Source: Streptomyces sp. NBC_00249 (GTDB lineage: Bacteria > Actinomycetota > Actinomycetes > Streptomycetales > Streptomycetaceae). Taken from it: a stretch of 64,000 nucleotides of DNA. The stretch lies in the NCBI RefSeq assembly GCF_026342355.1, contig NZ_JAPEMV010000009.1, positions 353,722 to 417,721 on the forward strand, written 5' to 3'. The notes below the pieces were generated by a model. That model was not told the DNA's origin. It made no database searches and saw nothing but the letters and a program-made list of their open reading frames with translations. Shown here one piece after another: positions 42,029 to 50,621 of this stretch. Both the position numbers and the translations under genes were made by a program. The first letter of the stretch is position 1. Each line of letters opens with the position of its first letter.

Positions 42029-43030
42029 CTAGCCGACGAAGGCGAGGTTCACGATCCAGAAGCTGAGCGCGGCCACGAGGGCGGCCGCCGGCATGGTGAT
42101 GAACCAGCCGAGGATGATGTTCTTGGCGACGCCCCAGCGGACCGCGTTGACCCGCTTGGTCGCACCCACGCCCATGATCGCCGAGGTGATCACGTGGGTG
42201 GTGGAGATCGGCGCGTGGAAGAGGAAGGCCGAGCCGAACATGATCGAGGCACCGGTGGTCTCCGCCGCGAAGCCCTGCGGCGGGTCCAGCTCGATGATCT
42301 TGCGGCCGAGCGTACGCATGATGCGCCAGCCGCCCGCGTAGGTGCCCAGCGACAGCATCACGGCGCAGGCGATCTTGACCCAGACCGGGATCGCGTCGCC
42401 CGTGGCCTGCACGTCGGCGATGACCAGGGCCATCATCACGATGCCCATCGTCTTCTGCGCGTCCTGGAGGCCGTGGCCCAGGGCCATGCCGGCCGCCGAG
42501 ACCGTCTGCGCGATGCGGAAGCCGCGCTTGGCCTTGTGCGGGTTGGCCCGGCGGAACATCCACAGGATGGCGACCATGACCAGGTAGCCGACGACGAGGC
42601 CGACCACCGGCGAGACGAACATCGGGATGACGACCTTGTCGACCACGCCCGACCAGAGCACCTCGGTGCCGCCGGCCAGCGCCGCGCCCACCATGCCGCC
42701 GAAGAGGGCGTGCGAGGAGGACGAGGGGAGCCCGAAGTACCAGGTGATCAGGTTCCATACGATCGCGCCGACGAGCGCCGCGAAGAGGATCCACATGCCC
42801 CGGTTGCCGTGGGGCGTCTCGATCAGGCCCTCGCTGACCGTCTTGGCCACGCCACTGCCCAGGAAGGCACCGGCGAGGTTCATCACCGCGGCCATCGCGA
42901 GCGCGGCGCGCGGGGTCAGGGCCCGCGTCGAGACGGAGGTGGCGATGGCGTTCGCCGAGTCGTGGAAGCCGTTCGTATATGTGAAGCCGAGTGCGACACC
43001 GATGGTGACGATCAGCGCAAAGGTGTCCAC
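42029..43030 (-). CDS. pit: Low-affinity inorganic phosphate transporter Pit
   Basis: 333 residues from GTG 43030 with AAGGAGT upstream. About nine to ten transmembrane helices; PiT signatures GFHDSANAIATSVSTRAL near the N-terminus and HGLQDAQKTMGIV in the middle. Uses cation-coupled transport of metal phosphate. It begins five bases after the stop of the DUF47 gene, so the two are one transcript. Confidence 0.94.
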   Translation of the reverse strand: MDTFALIVTIGVALGFTYTNGFHDSANAIATSVSTRALTPRAALAMAAVMNLAGAFLGSGVAKTVSEGLIETPHGNRGMWILFAALVGAIVWNLITWYFGLPSSSSHALFGGMVGAALAGGTEVLWSGVVDKVVIPMFVSPVVGLVVGYLVMVAILWMFRRANPHKAKRGFRIAQTVSAAGMALGHGLQDAQKTMGIVMMALVIADVQATGDAIPVWVKIACAVMLSLGTYAGGWRIMRTLGRKIIELDPPQGFAAETTGASIMFGSAFLFHAPISTTHVITSAIMGVGATKRVNAVRWGVAKNIILGWFITMPAAALVAALSFWIVNLAFVG

Positions 43031-43035
43031 GTGGT

Positions 43036-43656
43036 TCAGGACTCCTTGACCGCGATGGTCTCCACCGTGTTCGCGACGTGCTCGAACGCGTCGGCGGCCT
43101 CTTCCAGCACATCGACGATCTGCTTGAGCTTCAGCACCTCGATGGCGTCGTACTTGCCGTTGAAGAGCTGCGCGAGCAGCTTGCGGTGGATCTGGTCCGC
43201 CTGGTTCTCCAGCCGGTTGACCTCGATCCAGTACTCGGTCAGGTTCTCCATCGTCCGCAGGTGCGGCATGGCCTCGGCGGTCAGCTCGGCCGCCCGCGCC
43301 AGGACCTCGATCTGCTGCTCGACGCCCTTGGGGAGCTCCTCCACGTTGTAGAGGACGACCAGGTCGACCGCCTCCTCCATGAAGTCCATGATGTCGTCGA
43401 GGCACGAGGCGAGGTTGTAGATGTCCTCGCGGTCGAACGGCGTGATGAAGGAGGAGTTCAGCTGGTGGAAGATCGCGTGGGTGGCGTCGTCCCCCGCGTG
43501 CTCGGCCGCCCGCATCCGCTCCGCGATCTCGGCCCGGGCGGAGGGGTCCGCTCCGAGCAGTTCCATCAGGAGCTTGGAGCCCGTGACGATGTTGTCCGCG
43601 GATGCGGCGAACATGTCGTAGAAGCTCGTCTCCCTGGGGGTCAGACGAAATCGCAC
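43036..43656 (-). CDS. DUF47 (PhoU-like) Pit accessory protein
   Basis: 206 residues, all-helical PhoU-like fold with two three-helix bundles and acidic metal-binding repeats (REDIYNLASCLDDIMDFMEE and RLENQADQIHRK). DUF47 proteins adjacent to pit genes modulate Pit activity. Upstream, 43657-43851 is the divergent promoter region with csoR. Confidence 0.93.
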   Translation of the reverse strand: MRFRLTPRETSFYDMFAASADNIVTGSKLLMELLGADPSARAEIAERMRAAEHAGDDATHAIFHQLNSSFITPFDREDIYNLASCLDDIMDFMEEAVDLVVLYNVEELPKGVEQQIEVLARAAELTAEAMPHLRTMENLTEYWIEVNRLENQADQIHRKLLAQLFNGKYDAIEVLKLKQIVDVLEEAADAFEHVANTVETIAVKES

Positions 43657-43802
43657 GTGAGGTCCTCGGGGTGCATTGGATTCGGTCAGGCTGATGCTAG
43701 GCGCATCCCCCGGCCACGGCTAACCGGCAGTTCCCCAGTGTCCTCCATCAGGCACAGTGGGTGGCACGGGCCCCTGTCGCTGCGGCCAGGGCCAAGTACC
43801 CT

Positions 43803-43819
43803 ATACCCATGAGGGGTAT
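43803..43819. promoter_or_regulatory. CsoR-type operator palindrome
   Basis: ATACCC-ATGAG-GGGTAT is a 6-bp inverted repeat with a 5-bp centre, 33-49 bases before csoR, matching the A/T-C3-n-G3-T/A shape of copper-responsive CsoR boxes. It implies autoregulation. Confidence 0.65.
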
Positions 43820-43851
43820 CCAACCCCTCGCTCCGGACCACGGGAGGACGC

Positions 43852-44184
43852 ATGACGACCATCGAGGCGGAGGGCTCCGGAGCCGACGCCGGCGCGGCCC
43901 CTGTCCACGGCTACCACCACCAGAAGGCCGAGCACCTCAAGCGGCTGCGCCGCATCGAGGGGCAGATCCGGGGGCTCCAGCGGCTCGTCGACGAGGACGT
44001 CTACTGCATCGACATACTCACGCAGGTCTCGGCGAGCACGAAGGCCCTGCAGTCCTTCGCCCTCCAGCTCCTGGAGGAGCACCTGCGCCACTGCGTGGCG
44101 GACGCGGCGGTCAAGGGCGGCACCGAGATCGACGCCAAGGTGGAAGAGGCCACGAAGGCCATCGCCCGCCTGCTGCGCACCTGA
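43852..44184 (+). CDS. CsoR-type copper-sensing repressor
   Basis: 110 residues, four-helix CsoR/RcnR fold. Copper ligands C52, H77 and C81 have the same spacing as Cys75-His100-Cys104 in S. lividans CsoR. In that species CsoR represses copper exporters and chaperones elsewhere on the chromosome; likewise no copA/copZ gene is nearby here. GGGAGGAC precedes the ATG. A palindromic box lies just upstream. Confidence 0.88.
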   Translation: MTTIEAEGSGADAGAAPVHGYHHQKAEHLKRLRRIEGQIRGLQRLVDEDVYCIDILTQVSASTKALQSFALQLLEEHLRHCVADAAVKGGTEIDAKVEEATKAIARLLRT

Positions 44185-44219
44185 GGCGCCTCGGCCGGGC
44201 CGTACCCGCCGGCTGAGGG

Positions 44220-44372
44220 CTACAACCCGATGCCCATCAGGACCTCGTCGATCCGGTCCTGGCTGAGCCGCTCCTCCACGGCCGCCGACGCCGCGATGAT
44301 CAGCTCGCCGCACAGCTCGATCTCGGCGAGCGCCACGTGGTCCTGCACCGTCGTACCGCCTGCGGGAGTCAC
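44220..44372 (-). CDS. Small conserved helical protein of about 50 residues
   Basis: Likely GTG start at 44372, which has GAGAGAGG eight bases upstream; GTG 44381 is the alternative. Mostly helical (VALAEIELCGELIIAASAAV), acidic, soluble. Similar short proteins are annotated as hypothetical in streptomycetes; function unknown. Converges with csoR 35 bp away. Confidence 0.6.
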   Translation of the reverse strand: MTPAGGTTVQDHVALAEIELCGELIIAASAAVEERLSQDRIDEVLMGIGL

Positions 44373-44519
44373 GCGTGTCACCTCTCTCTGCCGCCGTCGC
44401 CCGTCGGCACGCGGCTCCCCAGCGTAGGGATCGCACGCCGTGCCGCGCATGACACGGATGGACCATTTCCGGATAGCGGCGGCATGGCCCGGACGTACCG
44501 CCCCCACCCGCCCGGCCGG

Positions 44520-45404
44520 CTATTCGGCGATCTTGCCCGCGTAAATGTCCCCGCTTGCGGGCAATACGACGGTCACCGGCGTCCCGAACCCGTACAGCAG
44601 CGTCGTCGAGGAGACATCGATCACGCCATTCTTGACGTACGTGAACCGGTGCCTGACCTTGCGCAGCCGCCCCTCCTCGTCCAGGTAGGCGTCGAACGGC
44701 ACGCTGTCCTTGCTGAACCCTTTCGCCGCCGCCTCCAGCGCCCCCTTCACCCCCGGCGAGGCACTCCGCGCGGCCCGCCCGATGTCCGTGGTCCCCCGGT
44801 AGTGCCGCACCTTGGTACCCGCCACCTCGGTCTCGCCCACGTACGTCACCTCCTGCGCCCCGCGCAGCAGCTCGGCCGCGGCGAGCGGGTCGGTGGCGCC
44901 GCCGGTGACGAGGTTCCCGTCGGGCAGGGCCGCCGTGTCGAGCCGGACCCACTTGTCGTCGGGGACGCCGGCGCCCCGGTTCTTCATGTAGAGCGCGCCG
45001 GGGACGAGCAGCTCGGTGATGGGCCGGTGCTCGGGCTTGCCCGTCACATCGGCCGGGAGCATCACCAGCAGCTGGCCCATCCTCTTCTTGAAGTCGACCC
45101 CGCCCTCACCGCGGATGGTGACCCGGGTGCCGCCGGTGGCCATCTCCATCGCCGTACGGGCCTGCGCGCTCCCGGTGGCGCTGAGCACGTCGGCCGCGCC
45201 GCGGACCGCCGCGCCCGGGTCGGCGGGCGGCCGGTCGTCGCCGGCGCCCTTCGCGCTCCGGGCGCCGCCGCTCCCTGCTCCCGTTCCGCTCGCCGCGCCG
45301 CAGCCGCCGAGGGCGGCCACGGTCACCGCCACGGCGACCGCGAGCGCCGCCTCGGCCGCACGCCCCGTACGCCCTCGCCGCCGCCTGTGCTGGTGCACCA
45401 CCAT
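44520..45404 (-). CDS. Lipoprotein with LolA/LppX-like fold
   Basis: 294 residues from ATG 45404, with an in-frame GTG at 45452 as a possible earlier start. Lipoprotein signal with lipobox LGGC (Cys35). The mature part has the pattern of actinobacterial LppX/LprG-like proteins (SAQARTAMEMATGG, then repeated beta strands, FDAYLDEEGRLRKVRHRFTY), which hold hydrophobic ligands in a cavity. Ligand unknown. Located on the outer face of the membrane. Confidence 0.8.
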   Translation of the reverse strand: MVVHQHRRRRGRTGRAAEAALAVAVAVTVAALGGCGAASGTGAGSGGARSAKGAGDDRPPADPGAAVRGAADVLSATGSAQARTAMEMATGGTRVTIRGEGGVDFKKRMGQLLVMLPADVTGKPEHRPITELLVPGALYMKNRGAGVPDDKWVRLDTAALPDGNLVTGGATDPLAAAELLRGAQEVTYVGETEVAGTKVRHYRGTTDIGRAARSASPGVKGALEAAAKGFSKDSVPFDAYLDEEGRLRKVRHRFTYVKNGVIDVSSTTLLYGFGTPVTVVLPASGDIYAGKIAE

Positions 45405-45546
45405 CGCCTGCCAACCCCCAACGCGTAACCGCTGTTTGCCCGAGGCCCCCACCCGCTCCGGTTAACGAGGTCCGGGGTTTCCCGTCACGGGCCGCCCGGT
45501 TCGAAGGGCCGTACCGGACCGGGGCCGGCCCGGGTACCGTGGAGGC

Positions 45547-45765
45547 GTGGATCCGCACAGCAAGGCGACCCCGGCCCCTCCGTTTACCGCCGTGCCCAGC
45601 CCGCGCCACCCCGCGGAGCCCGCACCGCCACCGGGTGTTCACAGCACGAGCACCGCAGAGCGCGGTTCGTTCTGCCTGGCCGTGTGCAGCTGCGGCTGGA
45701 CCGGGCCGGCCCGCCGCTCCCGCGACCTGGCCCGCAGGGACGCCACCCGCCACGAGGCGGGGTAG
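45547..45765 (+). CDS. Small Cys-containing protein (C-x-C-G-W type)
   Basis: 72 residues from GTG 45547. Pro-rich first half, then a compact motif CLAVCSCGWTGPARRSRDLA with a C-terminal HEAG, giving three Cys and a His that could bind zinc. Comparable short proteins are common in streptomycetes; function unknown. Confidence 0.6.
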   Translation: MDPHSKATPAPPFTAVPSPRHPAEPAPPPGVHSTSTAERGSFCLAVCSCGWTGPARRSRDLARRDATRHEAG

Positions 45766-45854
45766 GCCGCCCGCCCCGGTCGCTGCGGTCACTGCGGTCG
45801 CCCGTTCGGACGGCCCGGCTGGCCGGGCCGCACGGGAGCGGTTGCCCTTGACTC

Positions 45855-46091
45855 ATGCCAGGAACCGCACCCCGCCTCGCCGCCCTCCTGTGGGCCCTGC
45901 TGATCGCGCTCACCCCGGCCGCGGCGGCCTGGGCCCGCCCCGTGGGCTCCGCGGACGGCCCGGCCGACGTGGCGCTGGCCGTCGGGGTCACCACCGCGGC
46001 CGCCGTGGCCACCGGGCTGTGGCTGCGCTCCCGCTACCGGCGCGAGGAGGACGGGGAACACGGCCGGGGCGGCGACGGCGGACAGCGGTGA
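45855..46091 (+). CDS. Small two-helix membrane protein
   Basis: 78 residues, ATG 45855. Signal-like first helix (AALLWALLIALTPAAAAW), second helix (VALAVGVTTAAAVATGLWL), then an Arg/Glu/Gly-rich tail. Its stop overlaps the next small gene by four bases. Confidence 0.6.
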   Translation: MPGTAPRLAALLWALLIALTPAAAAWARPVGSADGPADVALAVGVTTAAAVATGLWLRSRYRREEDGEHGRGGDGGQR

Positions 46092-46195
46092 CCCCGCGCC
46101 ACCGGCCGGCGGCGGTCCGGCTGTGCTTCGGCGCGGCGGGGCTGTGCCTGCTGGCGGCGGTGCTGCTCTCGGTGTGGAACTCGTACGCGGGCTGA
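46088..46195 (+). CDS. 35-residue single-span membrane protein
   Basis: GTG 46088 overlaps the previous stop (GTGA). A short basic start precedes one helix (FGAAGLCLLAAVLLSVW). Coupling to the previous gene and the codon use support it, but it is very short. Confidence 0.5.
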   Translation: MTPRHRPAAVRLCFGAAGLCLLAAVLLSVWNSYAG

Positions 46196-46216
46196 GCGGC
46201 GTACGGCCCCTCCCGC

Positions 46217-46912
46217 TCAGGCCGCCAGGTCGCTCTCGGCCGGCCGCTGCGCCAGCTCGACCGGCCGGGCCAGCACCCGCTCCCGGGCCCGTACGAGCCA
46301 CCCCGCGTGCGGGGAGCGCGCCACCGCCCGCACCAGCGGGCCGAGCAGGGCCATGGCGAGCGGCGCGAGGAGCAGGACGACGGCGGTGCCGAGCGCGAAG
46401 CCGCCGACGACGTCGGTCGGGTAGTGCACGCCCAGGTACACGCGGCACAGGCCTTCGGCGAGCGCGAGCCCGATCCCGAGGAGTCCGAGCCTGCGGTGGG
46501 CGAGGAACGCCCCGACGCCGAGGGCCATCGTGAAGGTGGCGTGGTCGCTGACGAAGGAGAAGCCGGAGGCCTGCCCGGAGGCGCCGGTGAGGACGTCGAG
46601 GCCGTCGTGCTGGAGGAACGGCCGCGGCCGCGCCACGAACTCACGGAGCGGCATGTTCACGAGGAGCGCGGTCGCGGCGGCGAGCGGCGCCCAGACGAGC
46701 GCGGCGAAGGATTCGGCGGCCGTCGTCTCGTCCTGCCGGCGGGCGCCGCGCCAGCACCACAGCAGGAGCAGGACCAGGGCGAGCGGGATCCCGTACGCGC
46801 CGAGGAGGGCCACGCCGCGGTCGAACCAGTCCGGGGCCCGGCCGGCGAGGCCGTTGAGCTCGTACAGCAGGCTGACATCCACATTCGGCCCACCGGTTGT
46901 GAGTCCAGCCAT
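46217..46912 (-). CDS. PAP2-family membrane phosphatase
   Basis: 231 residues with about six transmembrane helices. The three-part phosphatase signature is present: REFVARPRPF, SFVSDHATF and RVYLGVHYPTDVVGG. Family enzymes dephosphorylate lipid phosphates such as undecaprenyl pyrophosphate or phosphatidic acid. Upstream it has a TGGAACG..CGTTCCA inverted repeat. Confidence 0.92.
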   Translation of the reverse strand: MAGLTTGGPNVDVSLLYELNGLAGRAPDWFDRGVALLGAYGIPLALVLLLLWCWRGARRQDETTAAESFAALVWAPLAAATALLVNMPLREFVARPRPFLQHDGLDVLTGASGQASGFSFVSDHATFTMALGVGAFLAHRRLGLLGIGLALAEGLCRVYLGVHYPTDVVGGFALGTAVVLLLAPLAMALLGPLVRAVARSPHAGWLVRARERVLARPVELAQRPAESDLAA

Positions 46913-47002
46913 GCGACGCGGCCCCTTGCCCTTGCCTAGGTCCCCTGCGGACGCACTGCGCTGTGCGCCCCTTCAACCCCCGCCGATCAACCCCCGTGTT
47001 CA

Positions 47003-47032
47003 TGGAACGCCCGTTCTGGCAAGTACGTTCCA
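47003..47032. promoter_or_regulatory. Inverted repeat TGGAACG-n16-CGTTCCA upstream of the PAP2 gene
   Basis: Seven-bp arms at 47003-47009 and 47026-47032 lie in the 200-bp gap between the PAP2 start and the end of the peptidoglycan-hydrolase gene. Could be a regulator site or an ECF promoter part (GGAAC); not assigned. Confidence 0.4.
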
Positions 47033-47113
47033 CTCTCCACCGAATGATCACTCCAACGTTATCGAAGAGTGACTCATCGTCGCAGCTCAAGGCCTACGCC
47101 TCACGGAGAGTTG

Positions 47114-48133
47114 CTACGGCGCCGGCGGCGCCGCCGACCGCTCCGGAAGAGCCTCCGCACCGGCCTTCGTCACCCGGGTGGCGCCGAAGTAGTCGGGCGT
47201 GTCGATCTTGTCGAAGCGGATGACCGCGCCGGTGTACGGGGCGTTGATCATGTAGCCGCCGCCCACGTAGAGCCCGACGTGCCGGATCTCCCGGGAGTTC
47301 GTCAGATCGTCGGAGAAGAAGACCAGATCACCGGGAAGCAGCTCCGCCCGCGAGGGGTGCGACCCGGCGTTGTACTGGTCGTTGGCCACGCGCGGCAGCT
47401 CGATCCCCACGGTCTCGTACGCGGCCTTCGTCAGCCCGGAACAGTCGAACCGCCCGTTCTGGTCGGCCGTCCCGTTGCCACCCCACAGGTAGGGGGTACC
47501 GAGCTGCTTCTGCGCGAAGTAGATGGCCCCGGCGGCCTGCTGCGAAGGCGCCACCCGCCCGACGGGCCGCGCGAAGCTCTGGGCGAGGGTCGTGATGGCC
47601 TTCACGTAGCCCTGGGTCTCGTTGTACGGGGGCACCCCCTGGTACTGGAGGACAGCCCCCGGGCCCGCGTTGTAGGCCGCCAGCATGTTCTTGACGGGAT
47701 CTCCCGGGACCTTGCCCACATAGCGTGCGAGCGCGCAGTCGTACGAAGCGGCCGAGGGGATCGCGTCGTTGGGGTCCCAGATGTCCCGGTCGCCGTCGCC
47801 GTCGCCGTCGATCCCGTGGGTGGCCCAGGTGCCCGGGATGAACTGGGCGATGCCCCGCGCATCGGCCGGGCTGGTGACGTTCGGGTCCCAGCCGCTCTCC
47901 GAGTAGAGCTGGGCGGCGAGCACGGCCGGGGTGAGGGTCGGGCAGAGGTTGCCCCACTTCTGCACGAGGGACTGGTACTTACCGGGCACGGCGCCCTTGG
48001 CGAGCCCCTCCAGGCGGCCTCCGGCACCACCCGCCAGCCCCGCGGCGGCCGAGTAGGTGCCGACCACGAGCAGGAGGAGGAAGCACAGGCACGCCCCGAA
48101 ACCGATCCCGCCGATCACCCAGAATCTGCGCAT
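47114..48133 (-). CDS. Bifunctional lytic transglycosylase / NlpC-P60 peptidase
   Basis: 339 residues. N-terminal membrane anchor (about 6-32). A lytic-transglycosylase domain (about 50-170) has catalytic Glu in QLYSESGWDP and the GIAQFIPGTW and AAYNAGPGAV motifs. An NlpC/P60 domain follows (about 205-320), with Cys in RFDCSGLTKAAY and His in IRHVGLYVG; the third position is Asn (MINAPYTG). Such two-domain enzymes act as VirB1-like wall openers in type IV secretion systems of Gram-positives, and a T4SS-like operon lies 6 kb away. Confidence 0.92.
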   Translation of the reverse strand: MRRFWVIGGIGFGACLCFLLLLVVGTYSAAAGLAGGAGGRLEGLAKGAVPGKYQSLVQKWGNLCPTLTPAVLAAQLYSESGWDPNVTSPADARGIAQFIPGTWATHGIDGDGDGDRDIWDPNDAIPSAASYDCALARYVGKVPGDPVKNMLAAYNAGPGAVLQYQGVPPYNETQGYVKAITTLAQSFARPVGRVAPSQQAAGAIYFAQKQLGTPYLWGGNGTADQNGRFDCSGLTKAAYETVGIELPRVANDQYNAGSHPSRAELLPGDLVFFSDDLTNSREIRHVGLYVGGGYMINAPYTGAVIRFDKIDTPDYFGATRVTKAGAEALPERSAAPPAP

Positions 48134-48248
48134 CCGTCAACCCTCCCCCATGATCAGCACTTTGTCAGAGCGCTCGATACCTGTGTCGAATCATCCCTTC
48201 TGTCGGCCCATCCGGTCAGCTCTTCCGATTGTTCCCTCCGGGACGGCG

Positions 48249-49043
48249 TCAACGGGGGGCGACGAACAGGCTCTGCCCGACCCGGCCGATCGGGCCCTTC
48301 TCGTCGTGCAGACGGGCGTCGACGAGCCCGATCCCGGCCGCGTCCACGCTCGTACGGGACTCCACGCACACCCATTCGCCCGCGGGGTGGCGGTGCAGAT
48401 GGACCGTCAGGTCGCCGTTGACGAAGACGAACCGGCCGAAGTCCATGACCGCGCTGATCCCGTTCGCCGAATCGGCCGCCACCAGCACCCGGTCCAGCGG
48501 CCGGACCTTCTCCCCCGCCACCAGCGGCACCCGCATCCGCATCCAGCAGGTCCCCGGCCCCGGCTCGGTGAAGGCCCCCTCGGTGAACCGGGCCTCCACC
48601 GACGAGTGGTAGCCCCGCTCCCACGGCACCGGGAAGAACGGCGCCGGCGCCGCCTCCCCCGGCGGAGCCACCAGCACCGGCGGCGCCACGGCAGGGACCG
48701 GATCCGCCGCGACCCTGATCCGCAGCGCCCGCGCCAGCATCACCGGCCCGGACCCGCCCCCGGCGGTGAGCGCCGCCTCGACGACCTCGGTGTTGCGGCC
48801 GGAGCGGAGCACGCTCGTGGTGATCTCCAGGGGCCCGATCGGCACCGGACGCAGGATCTCGTACGTGATCCGGGCGAGCCGCATGTCCGCACGCCCGCCC
48901 GGCCGCTCCTCCACCGCCCGCCCCAGCAGCGCGGCGGGCGGCCCGGCGTGCTGCGCTCCCGGGTCCCACGGCCCGCGCGTGGCCTCGGTGGCCAGGAAGC
49001 GGCCCGCGCCGAGCCGCTCGTAGAACCCGTCCTCAGCGTCCAT
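48249..49043 (-). CDS. Acyl-CoA thioesterase-like double-hotdog protein
   Basis: 264 residues. Two hotdog repeats of the TesB-like type: the first half (GPPAALLGRAVEERPG) and the second with the catalytic-type segment AADSANGISAVMDFGRFVFVN. Likely hydrolyses an acyl-CoA thioester; substrate unknown. The gap to the upstream LysE gene is 40 bp and both are on the same strand. Confidence 0.87.
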   Translation of the reverse strand: MDAEDGFYERLGAGRFLATEATRGPWDPGAQHAGPPAALLGRAVEERPGGRADMRLARITYEILRPVPIGPLEITTSVLRSGRNTEVVEAALTAGGGSGPVMLARALRIRVAADPVPAVAPPVLVAPPGEAAPAPFFPVPWERGYHSSVEARFTEGAFTEPGPGTCWMRMRVPLVAGEKVRPLDRVLVAADSANGISAVMDFGRFVFVNGDLTVHLHRHPAGEWVCVESRTSVDAAGIGLVDARLHDEKGPIGRVGQSLFVAPR

Positions 49044-49083
49044 GCCGCGGAACGCTACCGACAGGTAACGGCGGGCACCACCC

Positions 49084-49692
49084 TCAGCGGGCGAACCCGA
49101 GCCCGACCCCCAGCCCCACCAGCACCGAGCCGATGGCCCGGTTCAGGGCCTTCTGCGCCTTCAGCATCCGGTCGCGCAGCCGCGAGTTGGAGAAGAACAG
49201 CGCCACCGCCCCGAACCACATCAGGTGCGCCGCCGACATGAACAACCCGTACCCGGCCTGCTGCCACACCGAGGTGTCCGGCCCCACCACCTGCGTGAAC
49301 GTCGACACCACGAACAGGGTCGTCTTGGGGTTCAGCACATTGGTCAGGAAGCCGGAGCGCAACGCCCCCAGCGGATTGAGCTCCGGCTTCGACTCCAGGT
49401 CCACCGTGAGATCGGCCCGCGCCCGGAAGGTGCGGATGCCGATCCACACGAGGTAGGCGGCGCCGGCCAGCTTGATCGCCGTGAACAGCGCCGTCGACGA
49501 GGCGATCAGCAGACCGACCCCGAGCATCGTGTACGAGACGTGCACCAGCACCCCGGCGGCGACCCCGGCGGCGGCGAACAGCCCGGTGGGCCGCCCGTAG
49601 AGATAACTGTTCCTGACGACCATGGCGAAGTCCGCGCCCGGGCTGATGACGGCGAGGAGGGTGATGACTGCGACTGCGATCACTTCTGTCAT
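49084..49692 (-). CDS. LysE/RhtB-family amino-acid exporter
   Basis: 202 residues, six predicted transmembrane helices. The family motif VISPGADFAMVVRNS is at the N-terminus, and NVLNPKTTLFVVS in the middle. Exports an amino acid or small metabolite; substrate unknown. ATG 49692. Divergent from the pentapeptide-repeat gene, start codons 51 bp apart. Confidence 0.92.
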   Translation of the reverse strand: MTEVIAVAVITLLAVISPGADFAMVVRNSYLYGRPTGLFAAAGVAAGVLVHVSYTMLGVGLLIASSTALFTAIKLAGAAYLVWIGIRTFRARADLTVDLESKPELNPLGALRSGFLTNVLNPKTTLFVVSTFTQVVGPDTSVWQQAGYGLFMSAAHLMWFGAVALFFSNSRLRDRMLKAQKALNRAIGSVLVGLGVGLGFAR

Positions 49693-49743
49693 GCACAGGA
49701 TGCTGACTCGCTCCCACCCCTCCCGTCCAGGGAGAATGTCCCC

Positions 49744-50589
49744 GTGTCCAAGCTCCCCCTCCCCCCCGACCTCCCGCCCCTCCCGCTCCTCCAGGCGGAC
49801 TGCGGCAACTGCTTCGCGCTCTGCTGCGTAGCCCTGCCCTTCGCGAAGTCGGCCGACTTCGCCGTGAACAAGTCGGCCGGCACGCCCTGCAAGAACCTCC
49901 AGCAGGACTTCCGCTGCGGCATCCACACCCGGCTGCGCGACACGGGCTTCCAGGGCTGCACCGTCTTCGACTGCTTCGGCGCGGGACAGCAGGTCTCCCA
50001 GGTCACCTTCGGCGGCCGCGACTGGCGCGCGCACCCCGAGACCCGCGCGGAGATGTTCGAGGTCTTCCCGGTGATGCGGCAGCTGCACGAGCTGCTCCGC
50101 TACGTCGCCGAGGCGCTCACCCTCCCGGCGGCCGCCCCCGTCCACCCGGGACTGCGCGAGGCCCTCACCCGCACCCGGCAGCTGGTCGACGCCGACGCGC
50201 ACACCCTCACCGCCCTCGACGTGCCCGCCCTGCGCCAGGAGATCAACACCCTGCTCCTGAAGACCAGCGAACTGGTACGCGCCAAGACCCCGGGCCGCAA
50301 GAAGAACCACCGCGGCGCCGACCTGATCGGCGCCCGCCTCTCAGGCGCCGACCTGCGCGGGGCCAACCTGCGCGGCGCCTACCTGATCGCCGCCGACCTC
50401 AGTGGCGCGGACCTGCGCGGCGCCGACCTGATCGGCGCGGACCTCCGCGACGCGAACCTCGCCGGAGCCGACCTCCGCGACACCCTCTTCCTCACCCAGC
50501 CCCAACTCAACGCCGCCCAAGGCACCCCCACCACCCACATCCCCCCAACCCTCACCCACCCCACCCACGGGCACCCCCCGGCGCCATAA
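49744..50589 (+). CDS. Cys-rich domain fused to pentapeptide repeats
   Basis: 281 residues from GTG 49744 (GGGAGA upstream). The N-terminal 90 residues hold eight or more Cys (CGNCFALCC, then CKN, RCG, GCT, DCF), a pattern like metal- or cluster-binding YkgJ-type domains. A helical region follows (100-180). Residues about 185-245 are eleven or so A-(D/N)-L-x-x pentapeptide repeats forming a right-handed beta helix. The tail is Pro/Thr/His-rich. Some pentapeptide proteins mimic DNA; whether this does is open. Confidence 0.85.
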   Translation: MSKLPLPPDLPPLPLLQADCGNCFALCCVALPFAKSADFAVNKSAGTPCKNLQQDFRCGIHTRLRDTGFQGCTVFDCFGAGQQVSQVTFGGRDWRAHPETRAEMFEVFPVMRQLHELLRYVAEALTLPAAAPVHPGLREALTRTRQLVDADAHTLTALDVPALRQEINTLLLKTSELVRAKTPGRKKNHRGADLIGARLSGADLRGANLRGAYLIAADLSGADLRGADLIGADLRDANLAGADLRDTLFLTQPQLNAAQGTPTTHIPPTLTHPTHGHPPAP

Positions 50590-50621
50590 CCGCGGGCCGC
50601 ACCCGAACGCCAACGCCGGCC

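Noticed and set aside
46957..47113. Gene between the PAP2 and peptidoglycan-hydrolase genes
   Set aside because: Only short frames without ribosome binding sites; the region looks like promoter sequence.
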